This document shows positions 1 through 9,482 of a stretch of 64,000 nucleotides of DNA, one piece after another; the stretch's first letter is position 1, and each line of letters opens with the position of its first letter. The stretch comes from Cellvibrio sp. KY-YJ-3 (GTDB taxonomy: Bacteria > Pseudomonadota > Gammaproteobacteria > Pseudomonadales > Cellvibrionaceae), in contig NZ_CP031727.1 of NCBI RefSeq assembly GCF_008806955.1, positions 682,001 through 746,000 on the forward strand, written 5' to 3'. Below the pieces are notes generated by a model, which saw only the letters and a program-made list of their open reading frames with translations, made no database searches and was not told where the DNA came from. Both the position numbers and the translations under genes were made by a program.

Positions 1-1
1 T

Positions 2-958
2 GAAGCGAAATTTGAACAAATAGTGGCATTTGCTGATATCGGCGACTTTATCGAGAGGCCAGTCAAAACTTATTCCAGCGGCATGTATGTGCGACTGGCA
101 TTTTCCGTCGCCGTCCATGTTGAGCCTGACATTTTGGTCATTGACGAAGCTTTGTCAGTAGGTGACGAGCTTTTTCAACGGAAATGCTTTTCCAAAATTG
201 AAAGCATACGTGCATCGGGAGCAACTATATTATTTGTCTCCCACTCAGCATCATCAATAGTTGAATTATGCGATAGAGCTATTCTAATCGACAATGGAGA
301 TTTTTTAATAGATGGTGCACCAAAGGATGTTGTAAATCGATACCAAAAACTTCTTTATGCCCCTGCACACGAAAAGACAGCAATAATTAGTGAGATCAAA
401 CAACAAGCTCAGATTCAAGCCCTTGAACCACATTCTGAAATTCGCGAAAGTGCCCATGAAGAACTGGTCGAAACATATGATCCAAGCCTGATTCCTGCCA
501 GTGCATTTGAATATGTAGCTCGCGGTGCATTAATACAATCACCATGTATTACGACGCTCGACGGAATTCAGGTTAATGGTTTAGTGACGGGTAGGAAATA
601 TCGGTATAGCTATAAAGTTGTGTTCGACGAAGCAGCATTTGATGTGCGGTTTGGTATGTTGATAAAAAGCACATCTGGTTTGGAACTTGGGGGAAGTATT
701 AGCGCCTCCACACGCGATCAATCTATTCGCTTTATCGAAGCGGGAGCAACCCTCGCGGTAGAGTTTACGTTCGACTGTCATTTGAACCCGGGCGTATATT
801 TCCTAAATGCTGGTGTACTGGGCTCTATCGATCAGGAAGAAACATTTCTGCACAGAAAAATAGATGTTATCGCGTTCAGGGTTCTGCCACAAAAGCTGTC
901 CACCTCTACAGAATTTATTGATTTCAATTGTTGTCCCTCGGTAAGAATAGATGACTAA
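2..958 (+). CDS. Wzt-like O-antigen/polysaccharide ABC transporter ATP-binding protein (5' truncated by window edge)
   Basis: The reading frame is open to the left edge, so the start and Walker A lie outside the window; the first in-window GTG at 23 is internal. Visible ABC motifs are the signature YSSGMYVRLAF (about residues 25-35), Walker B ILVIDEA followed by a D-loop, and the switch histidine in LFVSHS. After the nucleotide-binding domain comes about 150 residues resembling the C-terminal carbohydrate-recognition domain of Wzt proteins, which reads the modified end of the finished glycan. With a Wzm permease, presumably encoded upstream, it would export polymer across the inner membrane. 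It overlaps the next gene by 8 bp, which suggests co-transcription with the glycosyltransferases. Family assignment is firm; substrate specificity is inferred. Confidence 0.9.
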   Translation, partial: EAKFEQIVAFADIGDFIERPVKTYSSGMYVRLAFSVAVHVEPDILVIDEALSVGDELFQRKCFSKIESIRASGATILFVSHSASSIVELCDRAILIDNGDFLIDGAPKDVVNRYQKLLYAPAHEKTAIISEIKQQAQIQALEPHSEIRESAHEELVETYDPSLIPASAFEYVARGALIQSPCITTLDGIQVNGLVTGRKYRYSYKVVFDEAAFDVRFGMLIKSTSGLELGGSISASTRDQSIRFIEAGATLAVEFTFDCHLNPGVYFLNAGVLGSIDQEETFLHRKIDVIAFRVLPQKLSTSTEFIDFNCCPSVRIDD

Positions 959-3900
959 TTTATTTAATGATTTACTTATTTCCGCCCCCAATCATAATGG
1001 CGGCCTTTTTTTTATATCAGAGCGTAAATTCGTCAGAATAGATACGTTAGGTACCTGCGGTATTCTTTTTGAAAAAGGAAAACTTGTACGAGGCGTGCAA
1101 CCTGACAAAGCGGTTATTTATGCAACTCAACAGGACGAACAGAACAAAGAAATAAGTGACTTACAAGATATTCATGACATTTTTTATTTAAGTGGAAGTT
1201 ACTATATTGTTTGCACGATGACCAATGAAATAATTCAGGCCGACAGCAACCTGAATGAAGTTAGACGCTGGCGCTTCCCGGGAGAAGCAGACTCAATGCA
1301 TATCAATTGCGTTGGCACATGGAATGAAAGAATTATTTTTTCCGCTTTTGGTGATTTTCACCTTCATCGCGGTTACAAAGAAGATTCCACCAGAAAAGGA
1401 TTTGTTCGTGACCTGCTTACCGGTGAGACGTTAATTTCGGGACTATCACAACCACATAGCCTGGCACAGCATGGCAACAATTTAATTCTGGCTAATTCCC
1501 AACAACATGAAATTGCAGAATATCTTCCCAACGGCGAGTTATTGCGAATGAAGAAAATGCCCGGATATACCCGTGGCTTGACTATCATCGATAACATTTT
1601 GTACGTTGGCCTTAGCAAAAGCCGTAATAGCCAAGAGAATACCCAATCAACTGCCAGCTTGGTAGCAGTTGACCTTGCTAATTTCGAAATTCTAGAATCT
1701 ATTGAGGCTCCATGTGACGAAATTTATTCCATAATTTTATTAGAAAAAAATACTCTAAGAGACAATATAGAAGGCCTATTTACCTATGCACTGGAAAAAG
1801 CAACGGAAAAAGTATCAATTACACTGAAAAATGCTGAAGCAGTTGTATTAGCAGATCAAAAAAATGAATTTGATATAGAAATCCGCGAAATTACAAAAAA
1901 ATGGGAAATGGCCCAAGAACAGTGGAACGCCCACCGCACTCAATTGGAAATAGCCATCCATAGCATCAGGAACGAGCGAGATGCATCAATTGCAAAAAGC
2001 CTAGAGAATGCTCAGACAGAATTCGAAAAGCAAAAGCAATTTATTATAGAAGCCCATGACAAACAGATGGCCTGTACCATGGAATACAATAAGAAAATAC
2101 TGGACGAAGCGAAAGAAGAGAAAGAGCAACTACTTATCGATTACCAAAAGCTGATTGCGCACGCACATGCGATTCAACTTGAAAAAGATCGAGAAACAAT
2201 AGACTTAAACAAAAAACTGGTCGAACAAGAAATCATTGCAACAGAAAAGCTTTCAGCCAATCAAAAATACTACGACACCAAAATTAGTAACGCAGAAGCT
2301 CTGATCGCAGAAAAAAACGAAACGATAAAATTGCTACAGGAACAATTACAAGAAAGTAAGAACTACAATCAGGAAATATACGCCGCTAATTTTTTACAGT
2401 CAGAGCAATTTACGGACGCTTTAGCGCAGACCGAAGTCGAGATAGCTCAGCTTCGGATTAAACTCCAAGAAAATGAAACAGCCATCCAAGAAAGATATCA
2501 AAATACTTTTTTACAATCCGAAAAAGATAATATGACAATTGATGATTTGAAAACAAAAAATGAATGCTTACAAGCAGAGAACAATAAGTTATCTGTCGAA
2601 ATATCCCAACACTCAAGCAAAGAACACGCACAGCGCTGCCATATCACAGAGCTGGAAAATACAATTGATCAAAGAGCCTATGCTTGGCAACGTGAGCTAC
2701 AAGCAATAAAAGCTCAACACCAATCCGAGCTAGACTCCATATTGAAATCACGCTCATGGAAAATAACTGCACCTTTGCGACTAGGTCGCACCGCGATTGG
2801 AGCGACAAAAAACAACATTAAAAACTCTATAGCCAATACTTATCGCAAACTTCCACTATCGATTTCTCGTCGAAAAAAAATTAAGGACTTTTTATTCACT
2901 AGTGTTCCATGGCTCTTTAAAGACTTAGCCACCTATAAAAACTGGAAGGCGTATAAAGATTTACAAGCTATGAGCGTGGAAGCAGTTATTGAGGACAACG
3001 CCACAAATACTACCGATGTGCAAATCGTGGCAAATACTCAAAATTTGGTTTACGTCGCGTCAAGCCATTTGGCAGCAGCAGATGGACATTGGGAATGGGC
3101 AAATTATGCCAGCACAAAAGCAACCATTAAAAAGCTACAACAAAAACAGCGAATGATTGATCCTGGTGATGTAGATATTATTGATTTACATAACAAGCCC
3201 TTTGACGAAGTTGTTAAATCGATAGCGTTACCGACACTAACTGATCATCCATTGGTTTCAATCATATTACCGGTCTACAATAATATAAAACTCACGCTTG
3301 AGTGCATTTTATCAATTCAAAAATACACTGATTCAAGCACGTCTTATGAAATTATTGTTACTGATGACGCTTCAACCGATGAAACAAATCATCTGTTGGA
3401 AAAACTGGCCAATATAAAATATATCCGAAATGAAAATAATCTGGGTTTTTTACGCAATTGCAACAAGGCACTAGAGCATGCCCAAGGCGAATATATTGTC
3501 TATCTCAATAACGATATTCAAGTCAGTAAAGACTGGCTGAAGAATTTGCATGCCACTTTTAATGTACATCCAAGAGTCGGCGCTGTAGGCCCAAAATTTA
3601 TATACCCTTCAGGCCACCTTCAAGAAGCCGGTGCTTCATTTAACTTTGATGGCACCTCAACCATGATTGGCCTTAATGAAAATCCTGATCAAGATAGGTT
3701 TTCCTATACTCGCCGGGTTGACTACGTTTCTGGTGCATGCTTGATGCTTCGCACTGATCTCGCCAAAAAGCTAGGCGGATTTTCGGAAGAATTTTTACCA
3801 TGTTACTGCGAAGACAGTGATTTGTGCCTGCGCATTGAACGAGAAGGTTATTTTATCTATTTCAATCCATCCGCAGTTCTAATTCATCATTTGTCAAAGA

Positions 3901-5081
3901 CAACAGCAGCTGTTGATAACAGCTTTAAAATGAAATGTATTAATAATAATGTTCAGAAAATTAATGAGCTTTGGAAGGATAGATTACAAAAAAATATTAA
4001 CCCTCGAATAATTACGTTCTATTTGCCACAATTTCATCCATTTCCTGAAAATGACAAATGGTGGGGCTCAGGCTTTACAGAATGGACAAACGTTACCAAA
4101 GCCAAGCCCAATTTCATAAATCACTACCAACCTCGATTCCCTGCTGATTTGGGATATTACGACTTACGCCTTCCGGAGGTTATGGCCGCCCAAGCAGAAT
4201 TAGCAAAAAAATATGGTGTCGGCGCCTTTTGCTTTTACTATTACTGGTTTGATGGAAAACGCTTACTAGAAAGACCGATTGAACAGCTCCTTCAAAATAA
4301 AGATATCGAGATGCCATTCTGTGTATGCTGGGCCAATGAAAATTGGACTCGCCGCTGGGATGGGCAAGACCATGAAGTATTGATGGCTCAGGCTCACTCA
4401 CCATCTGATGACAGAGCAGTTATTCTCGATTTGATTCGTTATTTTAAAGATCATAGATACATAACTATTGATGGGCGGCCTTTAATTGTTATTTACAGGG
4501 TAACTCTCTTTCCCGACTTTAAAGCAACCGCTGCGCTCTGGCGTGAAGTTTGTCGTGAAGAAGGTATTGGTGAAATCTATATTGCAATGGTTGAATCTTT
4601 TGATTTGGTTCATGCCAAAACAAATCCCAAACAATTCGGCTGTGATGCAGCGGTTGAATTCCCACCTCAGGGACTTGCCGAACAAAAGCCGCCATCAGGA
4701 GAAATTATTAATCCAGATTTTGCCGGTCATGTAGCAGACTACCGAGAGCTAGCCATTCGCTACGCGACTCGCGAACAGCCCCCTTACACGCGATTTATGA
4801 GCGCAATGCCAGGCTGGGACAATAGTGCCAGACGTCAAAACAATAGCTTTTGTTTTGAAAATGCTACGCCAGGTGTTTTTCAAGCATGGCTTGAATCTAT
4901 TTTGGAACAGACTAGATTGCAATATTCCGGCGATGAAAGAATTGTGTTCGTTAACGCATGGAACGAGTGGGCAGAAGGCGCTTATTTAGAGCCAGACAAG
5001 CGCTTTGGGCATACCTATTTGGAAGCGGTGAGAAATGCCGTGGATGCATATAAATTTTTACGAAACGATTCGGAATCTTGA
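951..5081 (+). CDS. Giant multidomain glycosyltransferase: propeller-like N-domain, coiled coil, GT2 and WbsX-like domain
   Basis: This 1376-residue protein appears to join four modules. Residues 1-265 are beta-rich repeats resembling the DUF4915/TIGR03032 type. Residues about 280-600 are charged heptad-like coiled coil, ending in the SRSWKITAPLR segment that commonly precedes sugar-transferase domains. Residues about 765-1015 are a GT2 domain beginning LVSIILPVYNN, with DDAST, a NND metal-binding triad (YLNNDIQ) and EDSDLCLRI. Residues about 1017-1370 are a WbsX-like (GH99-related) domain starting ITFYLPQFHP, with WWGSGFTEW, CWANENWTRRWDG and VNAWNEWAEGAYLEP. It probably adds one or more sugars on the cytoplasmic side during polysaccharide assembly. 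The acceptor is unknown. It overlaps both neighbours. Confidence 0.85.
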   Translation: MTNLFNDLLISAPNHNGGLFFISERKFVRIDTLGTCGILFEKGKLVRGVQPDKAVIYATQQDEQNKEISDLQDIHDIFYLSGSYYIVCTMTNEIIQADSNLNEVRRWRFPGEADSMHINCVGTWNERIIFSAFGDFHLHRGYKEDSTRKGFVRDLLTGETLISGLSQPHSLAQHGNNLILANSQQHEIAEYLPNGELLRMKKMPGYTRGLTIIDNILYVGLSKSRNSQENTQSTASLVAVDLANFEILESIEAPCDEIYSIILLEKNTLRDNIEGLFTYALEKATEKVSITLKNAEAVVLADQKNEFDIEIREITKKWEMAQEQWNAHRTQLEIAIHSIRNERDASIAKSLENAQTEFEKQKQFIIEAHDKQMACTMEYNKKILDEAKEEKEQLLIDYQKLIAHAHAIQLEKDRETIDLNKKLVEQEIIATEKLSANQKYYDTKISNAEALIAEKNETIKLLQEQLQESKNYNQEIYAANFLQSEQFTDALAQTEVEIAQLRIKLQENETAIQERYQNTFLQSEKDNMTIDDLKTKNECLQAENNKLSVEISQHSSKEHAQRCHITELENTIDQRAYAWQRELQAIKAQHQSELDSILKSRSWKITAPLRLGRTAIGATKNNIKNSIANTYRKLPLSISRRKKIKDFLFTSVPWLFKDLATYKNWKAYKDLQAMSVEAVIEDNATNTTDVQIVANTQNLVYVASSHLAAADGHWEWANYASTKATIKKLQQKQRMIDPGDVDIIDLHNKPFDEVVKSIALPTLTDHPLVSIILPVYNNIKLTLECILSIQKYTDSSTSYEIIVTDDASTDETNHLLEKLANIKYIRNENNLGFLRNCNKALEHAQGEYIVYLNNDIQVSKDWLKNLHATFNVHPRVGAVGPKFIYPSGHLQEAGASFNFDGTSTMIGLNENPDQDRFSYTRRVDYVSGACLMLRTDLAKKLGGFSEEFLPCYCEDSDLCLRIEREGYFIYFNPSAVLIHHLSKTTAAVDNSFKMKCINNNVQKINELWKDRLQKNINPRIITFYLPQFHPFPENDKWWGSGFTEWTNVTKAKPNFINHYQPRFPADLGYYDLRLPEVMAAQAELAKKYGVGAFCFYYYWFDGKRLLERPIEQLLQNKDIEMPFCVCWANENWTRRWDGQDHEVLMAQAHSPSDDRAVILDLIRYFKDHRYITIDGRPLIVIYRVTLFPDFKATAALWREVCREEGIGEIYIAMVESFDLVHAKTNPKQFGCDAAVEFPPQGLAEQKPPSGEIINPDFAGHVADYRELAIRYATREQPPYTRFMSAMPGWDNSARRQNNSFCFENATPGVFQAWLESILEQTRLQYSGDERIVFVNAWNEWAEGAYLEPDKRFGHTYLEAVRNAVDAYKFLRNDSES

Positions 5082-5089
5082 GGTCGCCA

Positions 5090-6211
5090 ATGCAAAATTA
5101 CAACATACGATTGGTAGGTCATCCCTTTGCCCCTATTGGCATGGGTGAGCATTTAAGAAGCACATTTAGATCTCTGCGGGCAGCTAGTCTAATGCCCTCT
5201 ATTACAGATATTTATAAACTAAACACACCAACACACGAAGAACAAAATGAGCTTTTCCCAGCCTGCTCGGATACTCCAGCTTCTATAAATATTTATTGTA
5301 TTAATGGCAATGAAGTAGAACAGGCAGTAAAACATCTTTCCTATCAGGAAACATGGAGTGGCTATAACATCATTTATCCAGCTTGGGAGTTATCTCGTTA
5401 CCCTGAAACATGGGCAGCCCAATTAGATAAATTTGATGAAATTTGGGCATCATCAACTTTCACTTATGAAGCACTACGTAATGCCTGTAAAAAAGAAGTT
5501 GTGAAGTTACCGCTCGCATGCGGAGTATCTCTTAGCTCTTTTCTTGGCCGGCGCTACTTTCAAATTCCAGAATCAAGCTATGCATTTCTATTCTTCTTTG
5601 ATCTGAAATCCTATACGAGCAGAAAAAATCCCTATGCTGTAATAAATGCATTTAAACAATTACTCAAGTTGCGCCCCTATTCAAAAGCGCACTTGGTAAT
5701 TAAAATTAATGGGGCTGAAAGCAACCCAGAAGAATTTAAAAAAGTCACTGAAGCGCTTGGCATACTTGGTGATAATGCCACCTGCATAAGCCATACGATG
5801 ACAAGCAATGAAGTTAAAAATTTGCAACGTAACTGCGACTGTTTTATTTCTTTGCACCGTTCAGAAGGCTTTGGCTTTGGCATTGCAGAAGCAATGGCAT
5901 TTGGAAAACCTGTTATCGCTACCGCTTATTCAGGCAACCTAGAGTTTATGGATGCCAACGTTTCATATGGTGTGAACTATCAGCTTATTCCATTAGGTGA
6001 GAGTGACTATCCATTCGCTGATGGACAAGTTTGGGCTGATGCGGATTCGAATGAAGCAGCTCAGCATATGGCTTACCTTATCGACTCTCCTCAAACCGGC
6101 AGAGAAAAAGGTAAACAAGCACAAGCGCATATGGAAAAGAAATTTAGTCACCGGGCAATCGGGCTAAATTATTTGAACCGAATAGAGCGCATCCAAAACA
6201 CCTATAAGTAA
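5090..6211 (+). CDS. GT4-family glycosyltransferase
   Basis: A 373-residue GT-B-fold glycosyltransferase of the GT4 type. The donor-binding half carries the characteristic acidic motif in HRSEGFGFGIAEAM (about residues 255-268), followed by GKPVIATAYSGNLEF. The N-terminal IRLVGHPFAPIGMGEHLR is a typical glycine-rich acceptor-domain start. The ATG at 5090 is chosen over an in-frame TTG at 5078 because GAGG at 5080-5083 is correctly placed and overlaps the stop of the preceding gene. It is the third gene of a tight polysaccharide operon. Donor and acceptor sugars cannot be told from sequence. Confidence 0.85.
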   Translation: MQNYNIRLVGHPFAPIGMGEHLRSTFRSLRAASLMPSITDIYKLNTPTHEEQNELFPACSDTPASINIYCINGNEVEQAVKHLSYQETWSGYNIIYPAWELSRYPETWAAQLDKFDEIWASSTFTYEALRNACKKEVVKLPLACGVSLSSFLGRRYFQIPESSYAFLFFFDLKSYTSRKNPYAVINAFKQLLKLRPYSKAHLVIKINGAESNPEEFKKVTEALGILGDNATCISHTMTSNEVKNLQRNCDCFISLHRSEGFGFGIAEAMAFGKPVIATAYSGNLEFMDANVSYGVNYQLIPLGESDYPFADGQVWADADSNEAAQHMAYLIDSPQTGREKGKQAQAHMEKKFSHRAIGLNYLNRIERIQNTYK

Positions 6212-6259
6212 CAACCCAGGTGCTTAACTCTCACTCTATTCCTGCTCAGGTATGCAATT

Positions 6260-8434
6260 GTGACAACTCCAGTAACTACAAACACCCAGCAAGGTGTTAG
6301 CACAATATTTTGGGTTTTACTTTTTGGGATATTCTTTGCTTATCTTCTACTCGGGATAGCCCTTGGATACCCCATACTTGCGTCTGATGAGTACTTATAT
6401 TATATCAGCGGAAAGTATCTGAATGACTTAACCAGCATTCAAATGCTGGATCCCTATCTACAAAAAACCGCAAACCTATTCTACTTTAAAATGGTGAATG
6501 CGGCTTTTTACATTTTTCACGATCAATCTATTTTGGGATTACGATTGATACATGTTCTGGAATATTTTTTATGCATGATAATTCTTTATAAGACATTTGA
6601 AAAACATATTCCAAAAGCAGCTCTACTAAAGGGATGCATAGCTTTTTCCATCTTGCCATCGTCGCTTTATCTTTTTACTTCAATGCCTGAAATAGAACTA
6701 ATGCTTCTGGGCTGTTGCCTTATGTATTCAGTATTAGCGGTGCTTCCTTCTTCACCAATTCGAGGATCTTTATTAGCTGGTGTAACCATGGGGTTGGCAA
6801 TTTTGGTAAAGCCCCATGCTGTCGCCATGATAGCCTGCGCCATACTGGTAATCAGCATGCAGCCTTTTATTACTCAACAACCAAGTAAAAAAAGCATAAT
6901 GCAAGCCAGTATCAATCTAGTAGTGTTTTTGATTTCGACCTATATTTCTTTTTTACTGATCTGGCGACTTTGTTCATCTGAGTGGCTGATTGACCCCAGA
7001 GCTCCTTTAGGCCTGAATTTTTATGGGCGCTATCTAAATACTGAAACTGTTAGTACCGCTGAAAAATTGCTTGGCATATCGCAATACATAGGTATTCACT
7101 TGCTTGTGCTATATGTCGTCTTCTCTCCCGTGATGGTTTATTTATGCCGCACAATCATTGAATTTCTAAAAAGAGACACCAAGCAAACAACTAGCTTCGA
7201 AATATTACTTTCACTATTTACCTTATCTTTCATTTTTATCCATGTTGTCATGGTTGCGTACTTTACATTCAATGCAGGGCAATTAAATGAAGGAGAAAAT
7301 CTACGAATTCACGGGCGCTATTTAGGTGCCGCAATAGGGCTCCTTGCTTTTATCTATTTCTTCTCTGTAGAAAAAATTCACAAAACTAAAGCGACCTTGT
7401 TTTGGGTGATGCACCTTTTTAGCTTTTTTGTTTTTATCTTATGGATTAAAAACTTCAAAATTTTCCCATGGGATTACCCATTACTTTTTGCATTTTTTAC
7501 TGAAAAAAACTCCTACAGCTGGAGTTTTTCCCAACAAAAAATTGAAATAAAAACAATTTTGTTATTGTTTATTTTAATGGCAGGAATTCTCGCACTCGTT
7601 AAAGAAAAATGGCGTAAGCCAATTCTTAACCTGCAGTTGTTTATCATTATCTTTGCTGGATCTACCCAAACTTACAATTGGTTATATCATCATCTAGCTG
7701 CTAACAAAAATAATGCCGCCATTGGACAGATGGTTGCAAAAACCTTTTCTAGCGAAACACCAGGAAAGGGTTTAATTGTTACCAGTGAACGATATGGCAA
7801 GGCGTCTTATATTCTATTTAATATGGCCGATGCGCCTAGAGTGCTTGTCAAGCCAGCAGGAGAGAAGATTTCCGAAAGTGATGCCGCGGGTGCCGATTGG
7901 ATTATCACAACCGACCCTTATATCGCCGATTTCAGCTATCAAAATAAGCTTGAGATAAAAGGAATAGATTTCTACAACATAAGCTCTTCAGTCACAATCT
8001 CAAAACCTCAGCTGCACTCACTAAAAATAGGAGATCTATTGCAACTAAGGCTTGGTACCGCAGGTGAATCAAGAGCAACCACCTCTGGATTTAATGATCC
8101 AGAGGAATGGGGAAGCTGGTCATCAGAGGAAAACGCGGAAATTCACCTGCCAGCGACCATTGATGGAAAAATTAGCATCGAAATATTTGGCTGGATGCTT
8201 GCCGAAACAGCGAACAAAATAGTTCACGTACAAATTGGAAACGAAATGCATCAGCTTAATTTTTCCGAAAAACCGGAACTGCACAGTTTTGAAGTTAAAA
8301 TAGCAACTCCAATTGATACGCTGCGCCTACATTCAGCGACAATAACACCAAACAACTCTCATCGTGCGATGGGAATTGCAATCAGCTACATCAATATTAA
8401 AAAAATCGACTCAGTTACACCCTCGGAGAAATGA
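6260..8434 (+). CDS. Polytopic membrane protein, putative GT-C type glycosyltransferase
   Basis: The 724-residue protein has a first membrane segment at about residues 14-38, followed immediately by ILASDEYLYY. An acidic pair in the first extracytoplasmic loop is typical of GT-C enzymes that use polyprenyl-phosphate sugars. Around ten further hydrophobic segments run to about residue 475. The last 240 residues are soluble, probably periplasmic, and beta-rich. Translation appears to start at GTG 6260, with AGG at 6248-6250; the nearby ATG at 6252 is out of frame and hits a stop at once. It overlaps the following DPM1-like gene by the ATGA arrangement. A lipid-linked sugar made by that enzyme and used here is a plausible pairing, but it is an inference. 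Confidence 0.65.
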   Translation: MTTPVTTNTQQGVSTIFWVLLFGIFFAYLLLGIALGYPILASDEYLYYISGKYLNDLTSIQMLDPYLQKTANLFYFKMVNAAFYIFHDQSILGLRLIHVLEYFLCMIILYKTFEKHIPKAALLKGCIAFSILPSSLYLFTSMPEIELMLLGCCLMYSVLAVLPSSPIRGSLLAGVTMGLAILVKPHAVAMIACAILVISMQPFITQQPSKKSIMQASINLVVFLISTYISFLLIWRLCSSEWLIDPRAPLGLNFYGRYLNTETVSTAEKLLGISQYIGIHLLVLYVVFSPVMVYLCRTIIEFLKRDTKQTTSFEILLSLFTLSFIFIHVVMVAYFTFNAGQLNEGENLRIHGRYLGAAIGLLAFIYFFSVEKIHKTKATLFWVMHLFSFFVFILWIKNFKIFPWDYPLLFAFFTEKNSYSWSFSQQKIEIKTILLLFILMAGILALVKEKWRKPILNLQLFIIIFAGSTQTYNWLYHHLAANKNNAAIGQMVAKTFSSETPGKGLIVTSERYGKASYILFNMADAPRVLVKPAGEKISESDAAGADWIITTDPYIADFSYQNKLEIKGIDFYNISSSVTISKPQLHSLKIGDLLQLRLGTAGESRATTSGFNDPEEWGSWSSEENAEIHLPATIDGKISIEIFGWMLAETANKIVHVQIGNEMHQLNFSEKPELHSFEVKIATPIDTLRLHSATITPNNSHRAMGIAISYINIKKIDSVTPSEK

Positions 8435-9447
8435 TGCAAAACACAATTGAAACAGCATCTGTTATAGCGGTTGTACTTCCATGCTTTCGCGTAAAAAAAC
8501 ATATTCTGGACGTAATTTCCTCTATCGGGACAGAGGTACATTATATCTATGTGGTAGATGATAAATGCCCGGAACAGTCGGGGCAGTTTGTTGCAGAAAA
8601 TTGCACAGATACTCGTGTAAAAATCATATACCACGAAGTGAATCAAGGAGTAGGCGGAGCCGTCATGAGCGGTTACGCATCCGCAATCAAGGACGGTGCA
8701 GATGTAATTGTAAAAATTGATGGTGACGGACAAATGGATCCCAACCTATTAATTGATTTTGTCGCGCCAATATTGTCGGGTGAGGCTGATTACACCAAAG
8801 GAAATCGATTCTACGATCTAGAAGAAATTAGCTCCATGCCCAAGATTCGGATCTTTGGTAATGCAATGCTATCGTTGATGTGTAAATTCTCATCGGGGTA
8901 CTGGGATTTATTTGATCCTACAAATGGCTACACAGCGATTCATAGGGATGTTGCAAAACTTCTACCATATAGCAAAATCAGCAAGCGTTATTTTTTTGAA
9001 ACCGACATACTATTTAGACTCAATACGTTACGAGCAGTTGTTATAGATATTCCCATGATTGCCAAATATGGCGATGAAGTTAGCGGCTTAAAAGTATCGA
9101 AGATCGTCGGCGAATTCTTTTTAAAACATCTCCGTAATACTGCAAAACGTATTTTTTATAACTACTATCTACGCGATATGACCGTTGCATCCATAGAGCT
9201 ACCGTTAGGATTATTGCTTTTAACATTTGGTTTACTTTTCGGCATTTACCACTGGATTGAAGCCACCACTCAAGAGTTACTTACTCCCATAGGTACGGTT
9301 ATGATCTCATCACTCTCTATCCTTGTGGGCATACAGTTTATATTGGCGTTTATCTCTTTTGACGTGTTCAGTGTACCTAGACGACCAATTCAGATTCGTA
9401 ATAGAATAAGAAACATGTATGTGTTTTCAACCGAAAAGCAGCAATGA
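8431..9447 (+). CDS. GT2 glycosyltransferase, polyprenyl-phosphate sugar synthase (DPM1/GtrB-like)
   Basis: A 338-residue GT2 enzyme. The N-terminal GT-A domain begins AVVLPCFRV, with VVDDKCPE for nucleotide binding and the DGDGQMDP metal motif at about residues 97-104. Two hydrophobic segments near the C-terminus (about 250-272 and 287-310) resemble the membrane anchors of dolichol/undecaprenyl-phosphate sugar synthases. Such enzymes transfer a sugar from a nucleotide donor to a lipid carrier, for later use outside the membrane. GGAG at 8425-8428 supports the ATG at 8431 or 8434. The ATGA overlap with the upstream membrane protein implies translational coupling and fits a synthase and GT-C partnership. 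Confidence 0.85.
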   Translation: MMQNTIETASVIAVVLPCFRVKKHILDVISSIGTEVHYIYVVDDKCPEQSGQFVAENCTDTRVKIIYHEVNQGVGGAVMSGYASAIKDGADVIVKIDGDGQMDPNLLIDFVAPILSGEADYTKGNRFYDLEEISSMPKIRIFGNAMLSLMCKFSSGYWDLFDPTNGYTAIHRDVAKLLPYSKISKRYFFETDILFRLNTLRAVVIDIPMIAKYGDEVSGLKVSKIVGEFFLKHLRNTAKRIFYNYYLRDMTVASIELPLGLLLLTFGLLFGIYHWIEATTQELLTPIGTVMISSLSILVGIQFILAFISFDVFSVPRRPIQIRNRIRNMYVFSTEKQQ

Positions 9448-9482
9448 TATCTGCTTTCACAAATTTGAATATGGAGCAGCCA

